DNA from: Pachyseris speciosa
Lineage: Eukaryota > Cnidaria > Anthozoa > Scleractinia > Pachyseridae
Direction: 5' to 3'
Length of the DNA: 64,000 bases
Assembly: GCA_016490735.1 (NCBI GenBank)
Contig: JAEMWC010000279.1
Location: 441,001 to 505,000 of the forward strand
Part shown: positions 11,613 through 22,550 of the stretch, piece after piece
How the letters are laid out: every line of letters starts with the position of its first letter
Numbering within the stretch: position 1 is the stretch's first letter
The notes under the pieces: model-generated
What the model saw: the letters and a program-made list of their open reading frames with translations, nothing else
What the model was told of the DNA's origin: nothing
The model's database searches: none
Position numbers and translations under genes: made by a program

Positions 11613-13383
11613 CACCTTTTGCTGTTCATTACGAGAAAATACGCATTCATTTTCGTGAATTGGCGACCAATAGCGCGAAGATACATTTATGGGCGCCAAA
11701 AAGCAAACATTTGAACATAACTCAGGTTCAATAACGATTTTTGCATAATTGTCAATATTCAATAACAGTTTTAGGCATTCATATGCGTCATTCGGCATAC
11801 AACAGCGAAATATATACTTCCATTTGCGCTAACATTCAAGTCATTAACACCATCTTGAAAATCAATAGAGACAATAGACAAACATTAAAGTGCAGAAACC
11901 ATTCATTAACATTTTCATCACACTGTTTGAAATTCATTATCATTCCTGGACGGCTTTAGTGTGGATAAGACAAATATTAATGCACTTGTACAGACAATAT
12001 AGCGTTCTTTACATTCAATGAACAGACATCGATTTTCAATTCAGTGAAAAATAACAAATTTGTCTGACTTTTGCATTGTCGATGTGGTGTACGCTTGTAA
12101 TATTATGTCCTCCAGAGAGACTACGTAATTTTTGTCCAGTGCAGAATGGTATTAAGGCATCGTAAAATTTTGACCAGTAGCCGGTTCCTGAAAGACAAAT
12201 CTGCCTTATTCCAAACGGTATTCCTGGAATAAGGCTGGAATAGATTTATTACACCTTTCAGAAACCAGCCCCAGTTCATTCGCTTCGTGAGCGTTTTCTG
12301 GTCACTGACAAAATGCCGCGAAGAAACCGACTTTCACTCGAACACAGAGAGAACATTCGAGGTCGAGGACGAAGACTATATTTTACTCGTAGACACGCTC
12401 AAAGTGAATCGATCAACGTCAAGAGGCGTCGTGGCGCGCTGCATCAGCTGCAGAGAAGGCAGGATCCAGGAGGGACTACGAGGTGGTAGAAACAACGTGC
12501 ACGTGGATGATGAGATGAGAGATTGTCTCGAGGAAATCATCAACGAAAACTGTTTACTCACACTTACTCAGATAAACCGTGAACTGAGGAGACTGCTAGC
12601 AGTCAAACCCACGCTCGAGTGTTACTCGGTTTCTTCGCGGCATTTTGCCAGAGGTCAGAAAACGCTCACTACGCGTATGAACTGTAGCTGGTTCCTGAAA
12701 GGTGTAATAACTCTATTCCAGGGGTAAATCTGCCTTATTCCAGGAATACCTTTTGGAATAAGGCAGATTTTGTATCCCTGGCATAGAGTTTACATCTTTC
12801 AGGAACCGGCCCGGCACTGGTCAAAATTTTACGATACTTTAATACCATTCTGCACTTGACAAAAATTACGTAGCCTCTCTGGAGGACATAATATTGCAAG
12901 CGTACACCACACCGACAATGCAAAAGTCAGACAAATTTGTTATTGTTCAATTCAAAATCGATGTCTGTACATTGAATGCAAAGAACGCTCTATTGTCTGT
13001 ACAAGTGCATTAATATTTGTCTGATCCACACTAACGCTGTTCAGGAATGCTAATGAATTTCAAACAGTGTGATGAAAAGGTTAATGAATGGTTTATGCAC
13101 TTTAATATTTGTCTATTGTCTCCATTGATTTTCAAGATGGTGTTAATGACTTGAATGTTAGCGCAAATAAAAGTAAATTTTTCGCTGTTGTATGCCGAAT
13201 GACGCATATGAATGCCTCAAAATGTTATTGAATGTTAACAAAAATGCAAAAATCGTTATTGAATCTGAGTTAAATTACGTGCAAATGTTCGTTCTTTTGG
13301 CGCCCATGAATGTATCTTCGCGCTATTGGTCGCCAATTCACGAAAATGAATACGTATTTTCTCGTAATAAACAGCAAAAGGTG
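11613..13383. mobile_element. Foldback transposon with about 700-bp inverted arms, TA target duplication
   Basis: The left arm (11613 to about 12330) is an inverted copy of the right arm (about 12630-13383). The ends read CACCTTTTGCTGTTCATTA and its complement, and TA lies on both sides (11611-11612, 13384-13385). The undisturbed target is preserved at 22974-22990 in copy 3, where a single TA joins the two flanks. The arms are built from degenerate AATG-centred units. The centre keeps a transposase remnant. Confidence 0.9.
12287..12727 (+). pseudogene. N-terminal remnant of an IS630/Tc1-like transposase
   Basis: The frame contains GGRNNVHVDDEMRDCLEEII followed by NENCLLTLTQINRELRRLL, the second helix-turn-helix segment of IS630/Tc1-like transposases. 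The first HTH appears in another frame starting MPRRNRLSLEHRENIRGRGR at about 12312. No DDE/DDD catalytic domain follows because the sequence turns back into the inverted arm at about 12630. The TA duplication fits this superfamily. This cannot be an active enzyme; any movement would need a source in trans. Confidence 0.65.
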
Positions 13384-13385
13384 TA

Positions 13386-13473
13386 ATCATCACTTCAGGG
13401 CTGGTCCGTTCTTTGTCCCTTAAGCTCTCAGTCTTAGATTTAACTCTACTCGAATCCTGGAGTTCTGGGGCTT
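13386..13473 (-). pseudogene. 5' part of the transmembrane exon in copy 2, cut by the foldback
   Basis: This is homologous to the first half of the exon at 22873-23070. The foldback separates it from the second half, which resumes at 11610 and ends at the GT donor beside 11503. The break falls just before the predicted transmembrane helix, so the exon cannot be used as it stands. Confidence 0.55.
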
Positions 13474-15106
13474 CTAAAGTGATTAAAGGAAAACTCAGCA
13501 GCCTTGTACTCTTTGAAATCAAGCACTTTGACTATTCAATTGAATGTCGCAAGCTTTTAATCGCTGAAAAGCATCATAAACTTCTCGCGATAATCACTGT
13601 AAAACCGCATGCATTATCTATCATACTTGTCCACATCTTTCAATAAAACTGTACTGGAGCACTGTACACAACTTGACATGACGAGTGTTAGCCATAACCT
13701 TTCTTTAGCATTTCTTGTCTGAGTTGCAATCGGGTTTTTAATTTCGCGATTTGTATTTCAGATCTGAGTGCTTATTATTTTCAACTCTATGCTGGAATTT
13801 CTGGTAACTGGCATATTCAGATCAGAGGAAGCTAATATCTGAAATATTCTGTTATTTATAGCTCGGAATAGCAAGCACTGTTCTACCGTTTATGCTCCGC
13901 GATTTAAGTTTCTTACTGTTGCGTAAAGAACGTACCTACCAGCTGATCGGCCGCTAAACGTGTCTTTGAAACTTTCTACTCTTCAAGTGCGTACAGTTAG
14001 CAAGCCTTGAAGCTTCACAAAGTACTAATAATTGTTGGCGAAAAATAGAGTGGCAATATCAAATGGCCTGGAGGTTATCGAGGAAAGCCTTTGTTCTCAG
14101 TTAATAAGCCTCTTATCTACACATAATTAAAGTTGTTCCCCATTCACTTACAGCGTACAGCTTCACTTACAGCTTACTACATGCGATGCAGACTTCAAAA
14201 GTATGCCCTTTTTCGTGTTCAGCCCTATAAATGATTGTTTGCCAAATATTGTTGTCGCAAACAAAACGCTTCATGGTCTGCTGATCAAACTAATTAAATT
14301 CTTAGAAACGCAATATCCGTGTTTGTCAGTTCTCTTGCGATGTATGAGGTTTTTAGACTACAGCTGACTTAATTTATACAGTAGCCTTAAAGTTAGAGGA
14401 AACAAGCGAACAACCTAACCCTAACTACACAAGCGGAGGGATTTTTGTGGGCTCAATCACAACTGATTCACTAATCAGTTCACCCGGAACGTCTGCCGCG
14501 GCACTTTAAATTGGGGTTCGACAATAAAAAACGAGCGCGAACAAACAACTGATTTTCGAACACCGCAAATTATCCGGCTAGCCTGACTCTCAAGAAAGAA
14601 AGGTATACCGTTGTTTAGGAAGAAAATTGTCCTTTCGAATGGGGGTGGGGTAGGGAAGGAAACGAACACAACTGTGCATGCGCAATTGATTGAGAACAGT
14701 CTAGCAAAATATTTAACGGCCATGAAAAAGCGATTTCATTTCGGAATAACGTGATTACTTCCACTCTCATTCCATATCAAACCAAGGGATTTCGAAAAGG
14801 ACTTAAAATTGGTCGCCAATTTCAAGTCCTAATTTAAGAAACCACAATAGATTTTAAAGAAGATTAGTTTCTAAAGAAGCTCTGGTGCTGCGTCGGTGGG
14901 AGAGTGAAACACGAAAATTTGGTTTATCAACGGAGTTCACAAACGTAAATTGACCACTCTACAGGGATTCGATTAGCTGACGTTTCGAGCGTTAGCCCTT
15001 AATAATAGATTTTACATTGGTGGAAACCCAAAACATGTTCTACACAGGTTTGCTTGAAACCACCCAGGTGCGTAAAGCACACAGCAACAGATCTTGTCAA
15101 TTTTGT

Positions 15107-15157
15107 TTATTATCCGACCGGTTTCGTCTGATCAGACAGACTTCATCAGGGATTTAA
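15107..15157 (-). ncRNA. Hammerhead ribozyme motif, type I (minus-strand arm)
   Basis: On the minus strand CTGATGA (15142-15148) is followed by a 5-bp stem II (GTCTG/CAGAC, loop TCTGAT), then GAAA, a minimal stem III (C-CG-G) and the GTC cleavage triplet. Stem I pairs ATCC with GGAT and TTA with TAA. The predicted cut lies between 15116 and 15115. Confidence 0.75.
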
Positions 15158-15467
15158 CAAGATTACAAATTGAACTACGTTTATACTAAACATTTACAGT
15201 ATAAAGCACGTTCAAAGTAGGGTGTGAACAGCAAAAAACACCCACAAATACGCACAGGATACAACGTAAATCCTGCGTTACAAAATGTGCAATAGTCAAT
15301 GTTTAATCGTGACCCCCAAAATTAACTATTGCACATTTTGTAACGCAGGATTTACGTTGTATCCTGTGCGTATTTGTTTGTGGGTGTTTTTTGCTGTTCA
15401 CATCCTACTTTGAACGTGCTTTATACTGTAAATGTTTAGTATAAAAGTAGTTCAATTTGTAATCTTG

Positions 15468-15518
15468 TTAAATCCCTGATGAAGTCTGTCTGATCAGACG
15501 AAACCGGTCGGATAATAA
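15468..15518 (+). ncRNA. Hammerhead ribozyme motif, type I (plus-strand arm)
   Basis: CTGATGA lies at 15476-15482, stem II at 15484-15499, GAAA at 15500-15503, a minimal stem III at 15504-15507, and GTC ends at 15509, the predicted cleavage site. Stem I pairs TTAAATCC (15468-15475) with GGATAATAA (15510-15518) around one mismatch. All conserved core bases are present. Confidence 0.8.
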
Positions 15519-15599
15519 ACAAAATTGACAAGATCTGTTGCTGTGTGCTGCTCACTAGTTTTTGTTTAAAAAATTAAAAAAATTAAAAAATTAAAAAAT

Positions 15600-16330
15600 T
15601 AAAAAATAACTTAAAAAATTAAAATTATATATTGCTGTCTAGTATTTTGAGCTTAACTCAACTGTAAAAAATCAGTCTGATCATGCAAAGAAATCTCAAA
15701 CTGTGTACATTTTTAGCATGCTCTTCAATTTTTCCCAGTCTCAGAATCAAAGTTCTTATGGAAGACAGTGGAGTGGTTTCCGTGTCATTCTTGCTTACCA
15801 CTGCTTCAACACTTATTGGCAGTGAATGATTGCTCCTTCTGGACTCGACAGGTATTAAAATATACTCAAGAAATAAATAAACATTCTTGCTATGACCACC
15901 CAGGCTCTTCAGGTAGTCAGCATTGGCTGGCAATATTGACTATTTTGAAATGGAAGGCTACCATTTCTGGCTGCCAACACCAGAAAATGCATATCATCAA
16001 CTGTTGCCTCTTTCGAAATCAGATGGGGTGCTTCTGTTACAGCTTGCTCATGTTCTGCACCCACATCTGAATAATTCTGCAAAAAATAAAAATGATTTCA
16101 CAGTGTTGTGATTATAAATCCCAGATATTACTTATAACCTCAAAAACAAAAATTATAAAATTTTAATGATAGTTATGACAAAGGTGTACCATTGCTGCCA
16201 TGATGCAACAGTGTTGGGTTTCTAAAAGTAATAAATACAACTGTACATTATCATATTAATTCAAATAGAAACAAAATCACCAATAATGTTTTAAAAATCT
16301 AATGTTTAAGGTGGCTCTGTTGTACATTCA
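15600..16330. other. Unrecognised region with one open minus-strand frame
   Basis: A minus-strand frame at 15658-15933 encodes about 90 residues that I do not recognise. It lies downstream of the kinase-like remnant on the same strand and might be its eroded 3' part, but no conserved motif supports this. Confidence 0.3.
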
Positions 16331-16339
16331 GGGACACTT

Positions 16340-16700
16340 ATCCATATCATAACTTTTCTAGCTTAAGGGAGAACTTGCTGGTGAATAAACATCAGAAGAC
16401 ACTTTGTGGCAAATCACCAGCTACACCGTACCATTTGTCCAGGTGCCAAATGAGGATACATTTTTAAATGCTTCTTAGTAATTATCTTGTAAAATATTCC
16501 TTTATGAAGTAGGTGGCATGCATTTTTAAAGTCAATGACAGAAGCATTATAATAAGACCTCTTACTTCAACCATAACAATAACATTATTTGGCTTCAAAT
16601 TGTCATTATGAATAAAACCTGAAAGGTGAATTGCATTGAGTCCCTGGTGAACATGATACTGGCCATTTCACTGATGCAACAAAGTCTCTTGGAAACATTG
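16340..16700 (-). pseudogene. Protein kinase-like fragment (catalytic loop region)
   Basis: On the minus strand the frame near 16640-16573 reads IHLSGFIHNDNLKPNNVIV. This resembles the HxDxKPxN catalytic loop of protein kinases with one extra Asn. Further downstream VIDFKNACHLLHKG stands where the DFG-type motif is expected, followed by YPHLAPG, an activation-loop-like end. The pieces lie in different frames and are separated by stops, so this is a decayed copy. The matching order of catalytic loop, DF motif and HLAP motif makes chance unlikely. The N lobe is not recognisable upstream. Confidence 0.6.
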
Positions 16701-16759
16701 TCTAAGGTTACACTTTCCAGACTAAAACCTAGAAATTGGGTCATTAAATAGGATCTGGT

Positions 16760-18070
16760 TCCATGTTGACCCCCAAAAGCTGTGGAAAACTAGTGGGAGG
16801 AATAAGATTTAACATGGCTTTTACTTCATTGATAAAAAGGAATTAAGTTGGATCTCACGAAATGTTTTTCATTAAAAAATATTTCAAGAAACAGTTAAAT
16901 ACCCTATTTTTTTTCTTAACTATCTACTTCCTTAAATTTATCAGCTTGCAGAATAAAGAAGTCTTTCGTTTTCTTCTTTGGTTTCTTCCATTTATAGAAA
17001 CAGGCATTTGCTTAAATTTTTGGCCAGCACTCTTACAGTTTAATTATCAAGCTCAGCAATTCTCTTTTACTGTCTTAGCTTTGTTGGATTACAAAACAGT
17101 TGAGAAGTTTTTTTCGACTTACATGTATGCGATTCTTCTTTTGTTTGCTTTTTCTCTTTCTCATTCCAATCTTGGAGTACTGAACTTGTTGATTGCAGAA
17201 ACTGGCAAGATGTTGTTTGAAATAGTGAATTAGGTAAATTTGGCATCTCGGATGCTATACAAATGTGAGCCAGGTCAAATAGGAAAGCAAGAATCCACAG
17301 GCTGCAGATTATAGCCCAAGCAAGGCCGCCCCAAGGGACAACCTCAGCTAGGAAATTGTCAGTAGGCAAGCAATTAAATCTTGCCTTGACAAAACGGCTT
17401 CTGCCGAGTTCAGCCTTTCAACCCTTGTCACAATTTTGTTTTTATTCAAAGTCAAGAATAATTAGTACTTAAACTGAAAAACGTTCAGTTCATTCATCAA
17501 CAATTCAGTCCTCCATTCAAGGAATTCAAAATAAAAAAATAAATAAAAAATATCTACTTGGGTCGTTCAAGTCAGATTCTCTGGTGGCACATTGTAATCA
17601 AAGTAAAACTGCCAAGAAAACACGAGAAGACACAACAGCACATTCTTCACCTCTTTCTCGGAGTGTCCACTAGAGACATCATACAAAGTCTACAAAACCT
17701 GTGGTCATTTCAAACCAAATATGTAAGCTTTAAAAGCTTAAGTTCTGGCCAAACGAGGCAACAATAACACTTCGATTTCGATTCCGTATTGAAAACTGCA
17801 CTATTAAAGTAAGTACCTACCAAGCTTCCCACGTCTTTGTCGTTTCCCTTGTTAAATGATGGTAATAAGGTAGTCAGAGAGGTTTGTATAAACTCTCAAC
17901 GGATTGCCAAATACAAACTAGTTGTAATCGTAGATTAGAGAGTGCGTTCGAGTATTGGTAGGTTTGGTATGTTAACCCTAAACCACCATATGTAGGGCCA
18001 TGACTGGTCCATGATGATCTTTGAACACTAAAAGCACATTTACAGTATCTTGGAAAGCCTCAAAAATAGC
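16760..18070. other. Unrecognised region between kinase and piggyBac remnants
   Basis: Long but compositionally odd frames (16862-17233 plus, hydrophobic; 17067-17369 minus, Lys-rich at its end) are each other's shadows. Neither resembles a known protein. Confidence 0.3.
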
Positions 18071-18074
18071 AACT

Positions 18075-18610
18075 TTGACTAACACAATGTTAAAACATAA
18101 TTTCTGAAAATAGTTGTAGCAGCAACGAACAAATTATTGTAGAAATTGGCAAATTGTTTGAGCTTTATCCACACAGTAATCCCCAGAAATTCCTTCAGCT
18201 CCTCAGGACTTGTTCCGACCGAACATGGTATGTTCCTTCGCATGGCATATTTGTTTGTTTCAGTGACGAAATCAAAATGACCGATCCGTGGTGTAAAAAG
18301 ATGTACAAAATATTTCTCAGACATTTGTTTATCCTGATATATCAAATTTCAGTCGAGGTTGTTTATTGAGAGGTAAGGTGGCAGATCATCCACTTCAATC
18401 GCCAATCCTCGCCACAAAGAACCTTCCCTGCTAGCAGAGGTCTCTGGCAGAATCCCAATTTCATCGTGTTCAACAACTCGATCAAACAAGTCTTGTTTTC
18501 GAAAGATTTCGTCGATTCAATTCCGCTTTTACTTGATGAATTGTCCACTCATTGTAGTTGTATCGCCGCCATTTTTACTTTCGCCATTTCCAGGCTGTAG
18601 CAGCTAATTT
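18075..18610 (-). pseudogene. piggyBac-type transposase N-terminal remnant with SAP-like start
   Basis: On the minus strand a SAP-like segment (WTIHQVKAELNRRNLSKT) comes first near 18545-18490. About 160 bp further a segment reads EKYFVHLF, then VTETNKYAMRRN, then EELKEFLGITVWIKL. That order (ETNxYA, then EExxFLG) is the start of piggyBac transposase domains. In-frame stops and a shift separate the segments, and the catalytic DDD core is not visible downstream. This is a dead element; family assignment rests on the ETNxYA and FLG motifs. Confidence 0.6.
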
Positions 18611-20255
18611 AAGAAATTTATACATCACTTTCGTCTTCCTCGCCGACGGCCGCCATTTTGAAAGCTTTTGAGTTGGCTTGGCGATGATGTCATTCGTGAT
18701 TGCTTGCAGATTCAGTCTAGTTTAGGACTGCGTTCTGCGAACGCAATAGACTAACAGGACAAGTGGCTTTGTAACCACGTAAAAATGTCGTTCATGCATA
18801 ATTATGCACATGCCGCAACGTGTTTAGGCGGGAAAAAATTTTCGTGCTTCTCTGTAATCCATCACAAGAGAGTTTCCAAATATACATGAAATAAAGTATT
18901 CTCTCTTGGAAAACTTCGCATTTTATGTATCTAGCATGCTATGTCAAGTAGAAAATGAAAAGTTGAGTACCAGAAGCTACTCACCTCGTGCGTCGGTCTG
19001 TGTCGCTTTTTTGTCCATGCCGCCATGAAGCTTCAGCGAATTGATTGTCAAGTAATCGAACCCAAAGAACTCATCCATCTACTCCGTCAGCTTTTTGGGT
19101 GTAAACATGATAGAAGAAGCAATAATGGCATTCGCTGTTCTATGCACCACCCATGATGTGGTGTACATCATTCGCATAGTTCAATTCGGCCTACCTTTCT
19201 TCTGATCCGAGCTAAATATAAAACGCGTTTTCCGTTCACTTGGTGGAATGTTTTGTCAGAAGCACTGATGCCACTGCGAAAATAACCGAACGACGACATA
19301 ACAGGGCATACGAATGATGATAAAATTCGCCTGATCGCAGGTTATTGCGAAAACGGAGGAAGAAACCTTGATCGACACCGCAGAATGTTCACCAGACGAA
19401 CGTTTCTCACGAAATGAAGGCTTAGCCAGTTCAAGTCATAAAACGTGTCACAGGGTTAGGGTTATAAAATGACAAGACAGCATTGTTAACCCGCATTGTT
19501 AACATAAATGCGGTTTCCTTTACATGACAGAGCATCGTCAAACAAGAGGCTACAATTAGCCTAAACTCGGGCTTGTAAAAAACAGTATTGTATCCCTAAC
19601 TTAGCGCTAAACAAAAGAATAGAGGGAAGTCTGTCTTTCTTACATCGGACGCATTGTGTTTAGCTTGTGTTGGAGTCTATTTCTTTAGACCCCTATCAAC
19701 ATATATTCCTCTAAAATAAAGCTCAACCATTGAGAACAATAATTATAACACTTGTAAAAAATATTTCGAAAAGAACAAGAAAAAGAGAAACAGAAAAAAT
19801 AAAGCCCGTGATATATACCACTAAAAGACATCGAACCCGGGCTAGCTGCGTCACAGGCAGGAACAGTGACCTTTAGGCCACAGAGGTTTATCGTTATGCA
19901 AGGTGATAAAAATAGTGCATTGATTCCAAAAAAAACTAGGCACACTTGTTTTCGCTTCGATGGATAATTGTTTGAGAAAGGAAACGCTTATCGAACGATG
20001 TAGGATTTTTTCGCATAAACGTTAATGGAGTCTCGGTGAAATATGAGTAGAAAATTAATTAGCAGAGTGAAACTGGACAGTTTCAAGTGACGCTAGTACA
20101 TTTGTAAAAACTAATCGCTTATCATTCAAAAATGAAAGTCCAGAAATTGAGATATTGTGGGAAAATAGTAAATAAACTACCTGTCAAAGTCTCAGGGGTG
20201 TGTGATATCCCGTACTTGAGTTATTCAACAAAATGTACATCTCAATGGAGCGGTA
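18611..20255. other. No gene recognised
   Basis: The region holds short frames only, plus a degenerate tRNA-like stretch on the minus strand at about 19825-19890 (B box GGTTCGATGTC) that is probably an old SINE head. Confidence 0.4.
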
Positions 20256-20260
20256 CGGGG

Positions 20261-20802
20261 AACACGGCAATTCATCTGGAGTTAAATTTTTGTCATGTTA
20301 AAAGCTTTCTTCTCGCTGTTGAACTTGCAAACATTCGTATAGACACTTCTCTTAACATAATTTATTAGTTGTTCAGACTTCAAAGACACAAGGTGAATCG
20401 ACGTTTTCCGATACGTGACAACAGGCATCATTCTTGCTGTTGATATGAGATTTACACTTCCGAATCACTCGGCCGTGAAAGGTCAAACTCCCTTTGTCTG
20501 TAGTCTCTAATTTTTGGCGCTCCCCTCGCGTCGCGTCTCTTCGCAACTTCGCGCGCGCACGTGTCTTTCGCCCGCCCCACAATCCATCGCCAAAATTAGA
20601 GACTACTCGCAGTCTACTGAAGCAGACACGAGGAAACACGGCAGTCCATCTGGAGTTAAGTTTACTCATGTTAAAAGCTTTCTTCTCGCCGTTGAACTTG
20701 CAAACATTCGCATAGACACTTCTCTTAACATATTGTTTGTTCAGACTTCAAAAGACACAAGGTGAATCGACATTTTCCAATACGTGACAACAGGCATCAC
20801 TC
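20261..20802. repeat. Direct repeat of about 170 bp flanking a GC-rich hairpin
   Basis: Bases 20261-20430 are repeated at 20635-20802 with about 90% identity by eye, including AACATTCGTATAGACACTTC-like blocks. Between them lies a hairpin whose arms (20500-20518 and 20588-20605) read TAGTCTCTAATTTTTGGCG and its complement around a CpG-rich loop. The hairpin looks like a small MITE. Confidence 0.75.
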
Positions 20803-21051
20803 TGTTAAAAATAGTTAGCGCTTGCGCAGAAACGCCGGAAGTGAGCTTTGTGGATGATACTCGACGACGAAAAAGAAGAACCTTCGGTAATCTTAGACCC
20901 GGGCGCGCGCGAGACGCGCGCAGCCCGAGTAATTAATAAAGCGTCATTTGATTGTACCAAAGGAAATTCGAGAGAATGTGCGATTGTTCAGTAAAAGCCC
21001 GTTCTATTCCGAAATCATTTCATAATCACCGATTATTGCGGTCGCAAAGAT

Positions 21052-21270
21052 TCAAGCACTGTCACGGCAGTCACCACTATCGAAGATTTCCTTTGGCGTT
21101 AGATCACATTGACTGGACCGATATTTATTGATCACACAAGTACTCAAATAGAAGCTTATCGAAAGCGCCGCCGAACAGTCCCGATCGCAGATTGCTAATT
21201 TAGCTCTCAAAAGGAATAAAAATGTTATTAGTAAAAAAAAAAAACGGTTTTCGACCATCAAGTCAATCAT
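21052..21270 (-). CDS. Hypothetical small Cys-containing secreted peptide
   Basis: A minus-strand frame contains a hydrophobic start (FFFLLITFLFLLRAKLA) like a signal peptide and then five cysteines in about 50 residues before its stop at 21052. There is no homologue I recognise, no conserved copy in the window and a poly-A run inside the signal-like part. Chance is a real possibility. Confidence 0.25.
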   Translation of the reverse strand: MIDLMVENRFFFLLITFLFLLRAKLAICDRDCSAALSISFYLSTCVINKYRSSQCDLTPKEIFDSGDCRDSA

Positions 21271-21479
21271 CAGACGGCCTTGAAGACGGAAAACGTTTAT
21301 TATTTTTCAGTGACAGGACCCTGAACTTTTTTTTAAGCTCTCAAACTAACCAAAATATTTCACAGATGTCGACCAGATATTTACGTATTGTTACCAGCGT
21401 GAGATTCTTGTCTTTTGTAATCACTATTCGAAACAGTTATTTTAACCAATCAAACTATTTGTTCCCTTGTTCTTATTAC

Positions 21480-22345
21480 AGCGGCGACACACCAGGAGTT
21501 GCTAGAACAACTTTAGCCTGTGTCGTTGTTGTTGTTGTTAATCCTCAACTTTTTGTCACAGTTGTAATGACTTATTTTGAAACAGTTATCGTAACAAGTC
21601 ACAATAGTTGCTGTTGTCATAAGCAATAGCTTTCATTTCATTCAACCTATAAGTAAATTTCAATAGCAATGGTGTAAAGCATAGACTTGTCTTCATTTTG
21701 ATCAGTGCGAGTTAACCGGCTTTGCTTTAGTTGTAACGGTCTGTCGTAGTTATAATGACTGATTTAAAAACTGTCATTTTTACCACTCACAATACTAGTT
21801 GAAATAACTCATTTTAATAGTTATATCAACCACTAATGGTTGTTATAAAAATTTCAGTTTCGAATGTGTTTCTGGCTGTTCTTGAAACAATAAAGTTTCA
21901 GCACATTTTCGTGATCAATCAGCGCTGACGGAGCCGTTTTAAAAAGCACTGCATGATGACATTTTACGTTATTTTTGTCTTGTTGCAGATTCTTGATGTC
22001 GGTTGAAGTAAGTTCGGTAACTTATCTCACTTACCGCTTTAATCGAAAGTCCGGCATGAGATCACAAACAGCAATCAGACTGATTCCAAAAGTGGAAAAA
22101 ACTTAAAACACGTGTCATGGCTTATATGACTAATAACTTTGGTCGTTGACACTTATCAGAATAGTTAGTGTTATCACGACTAATCTCAATGGTTCAAACA
22201 CCTATTATTAAAGGTTAATTTAACTATTTTCATTTGTTGACAGTTTCGACTGTTCAAAATGGTTAAAATGACTATTGTTATTAGTTACGACCATTTAAAA
22301 TAGCCATTTTAACTAGTCAATTTTTACAGTGCATCCATGAAAATA
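21480..22345. repeat. Degenerate AT-rich repeat ending TTTTTACAGTGCA
   Basis: Loosely repeated units around GTTATAATGACT and TTTTAACTAG fill this stretch. They look like an old MITE cluster; borders and duplications could not be fixed. Confidence 0.35.
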
Positions 22346-22359
22346 ACAATTACAGTCAA

Positions 22360-22550
22360 TGAATGTCAAGGAAAGATATTGTTTATCTTTTGATGATTTT
22401 GAATGTTAATAGATATACAAATGTTATTCTTGAACGTTCCTTACGCGCTAATGAAGGTCATGTTGGTGTTAATGAGAGTATATTGACCATAATGAAACAA
22501 ATTTGGACACAAATGAATGGATATTTTCTGGAAATGAACAGCAAAAGGTG
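22360..22550. mobile_element. Right end of a foldback-family element
   Basis: Units centred on AATG lead to the terminus GAACAGCAAAAGGTG at 22536-22550, the same as at 10623 and 13383. It abuts copy 3 of the segmental repeat at an internal position rather than beside a TA, so the junction is a rearrangement or a truncated insertion. Confidence 0.6.

Larger units (their letters stand above)
10626..15065. repeat. Segmental repeat, copy 2 (split by a foldback element)
   Basis: This is the longest copy of the triplicated segment. It aligns with copy 1 at both ends and with copy 3 through its middle. A 1,771-bp foldback element splits it at 11613-13383. Without that insertion the unit is about 2.7 kb. 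A palindrome with ribozyme motifs is inserted at the right end (15077). Confidence 0.8.
15077..15548. repeat. Palindrome of two facing hammerhead-bearing repeats
   Basis: The two arms (about 15077-15300 and 15321-15548) are near-perfect inverted copies around a loop of about 20 bp. They differ by a 4-bp insertion and a few bases. Each arm carries one hammerhead ribozyme motif. Ribozymes with this very short stem III are known from Penelope-like retroelements and retrozymes, so two facing element fragments are the likely origin. No Penelope reverse transcriptase or GIY-YIG frame is seen nearby. Confidence 0.8.

Noticed and set aside
11741..11959. ORFs inside the foldback arms
   Set aside because: They appear in both arms on opposite strands as a result of the inverted repeat and have no family resemblance.
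16862..17233. Hydrophobic 123-residue membrane-protein ORF
   Set aside because: Its hydrophobicity comes from T-rich plus-strand sequence. The opposite strand is Lys-rich, and no family resemblance or splice support exists.
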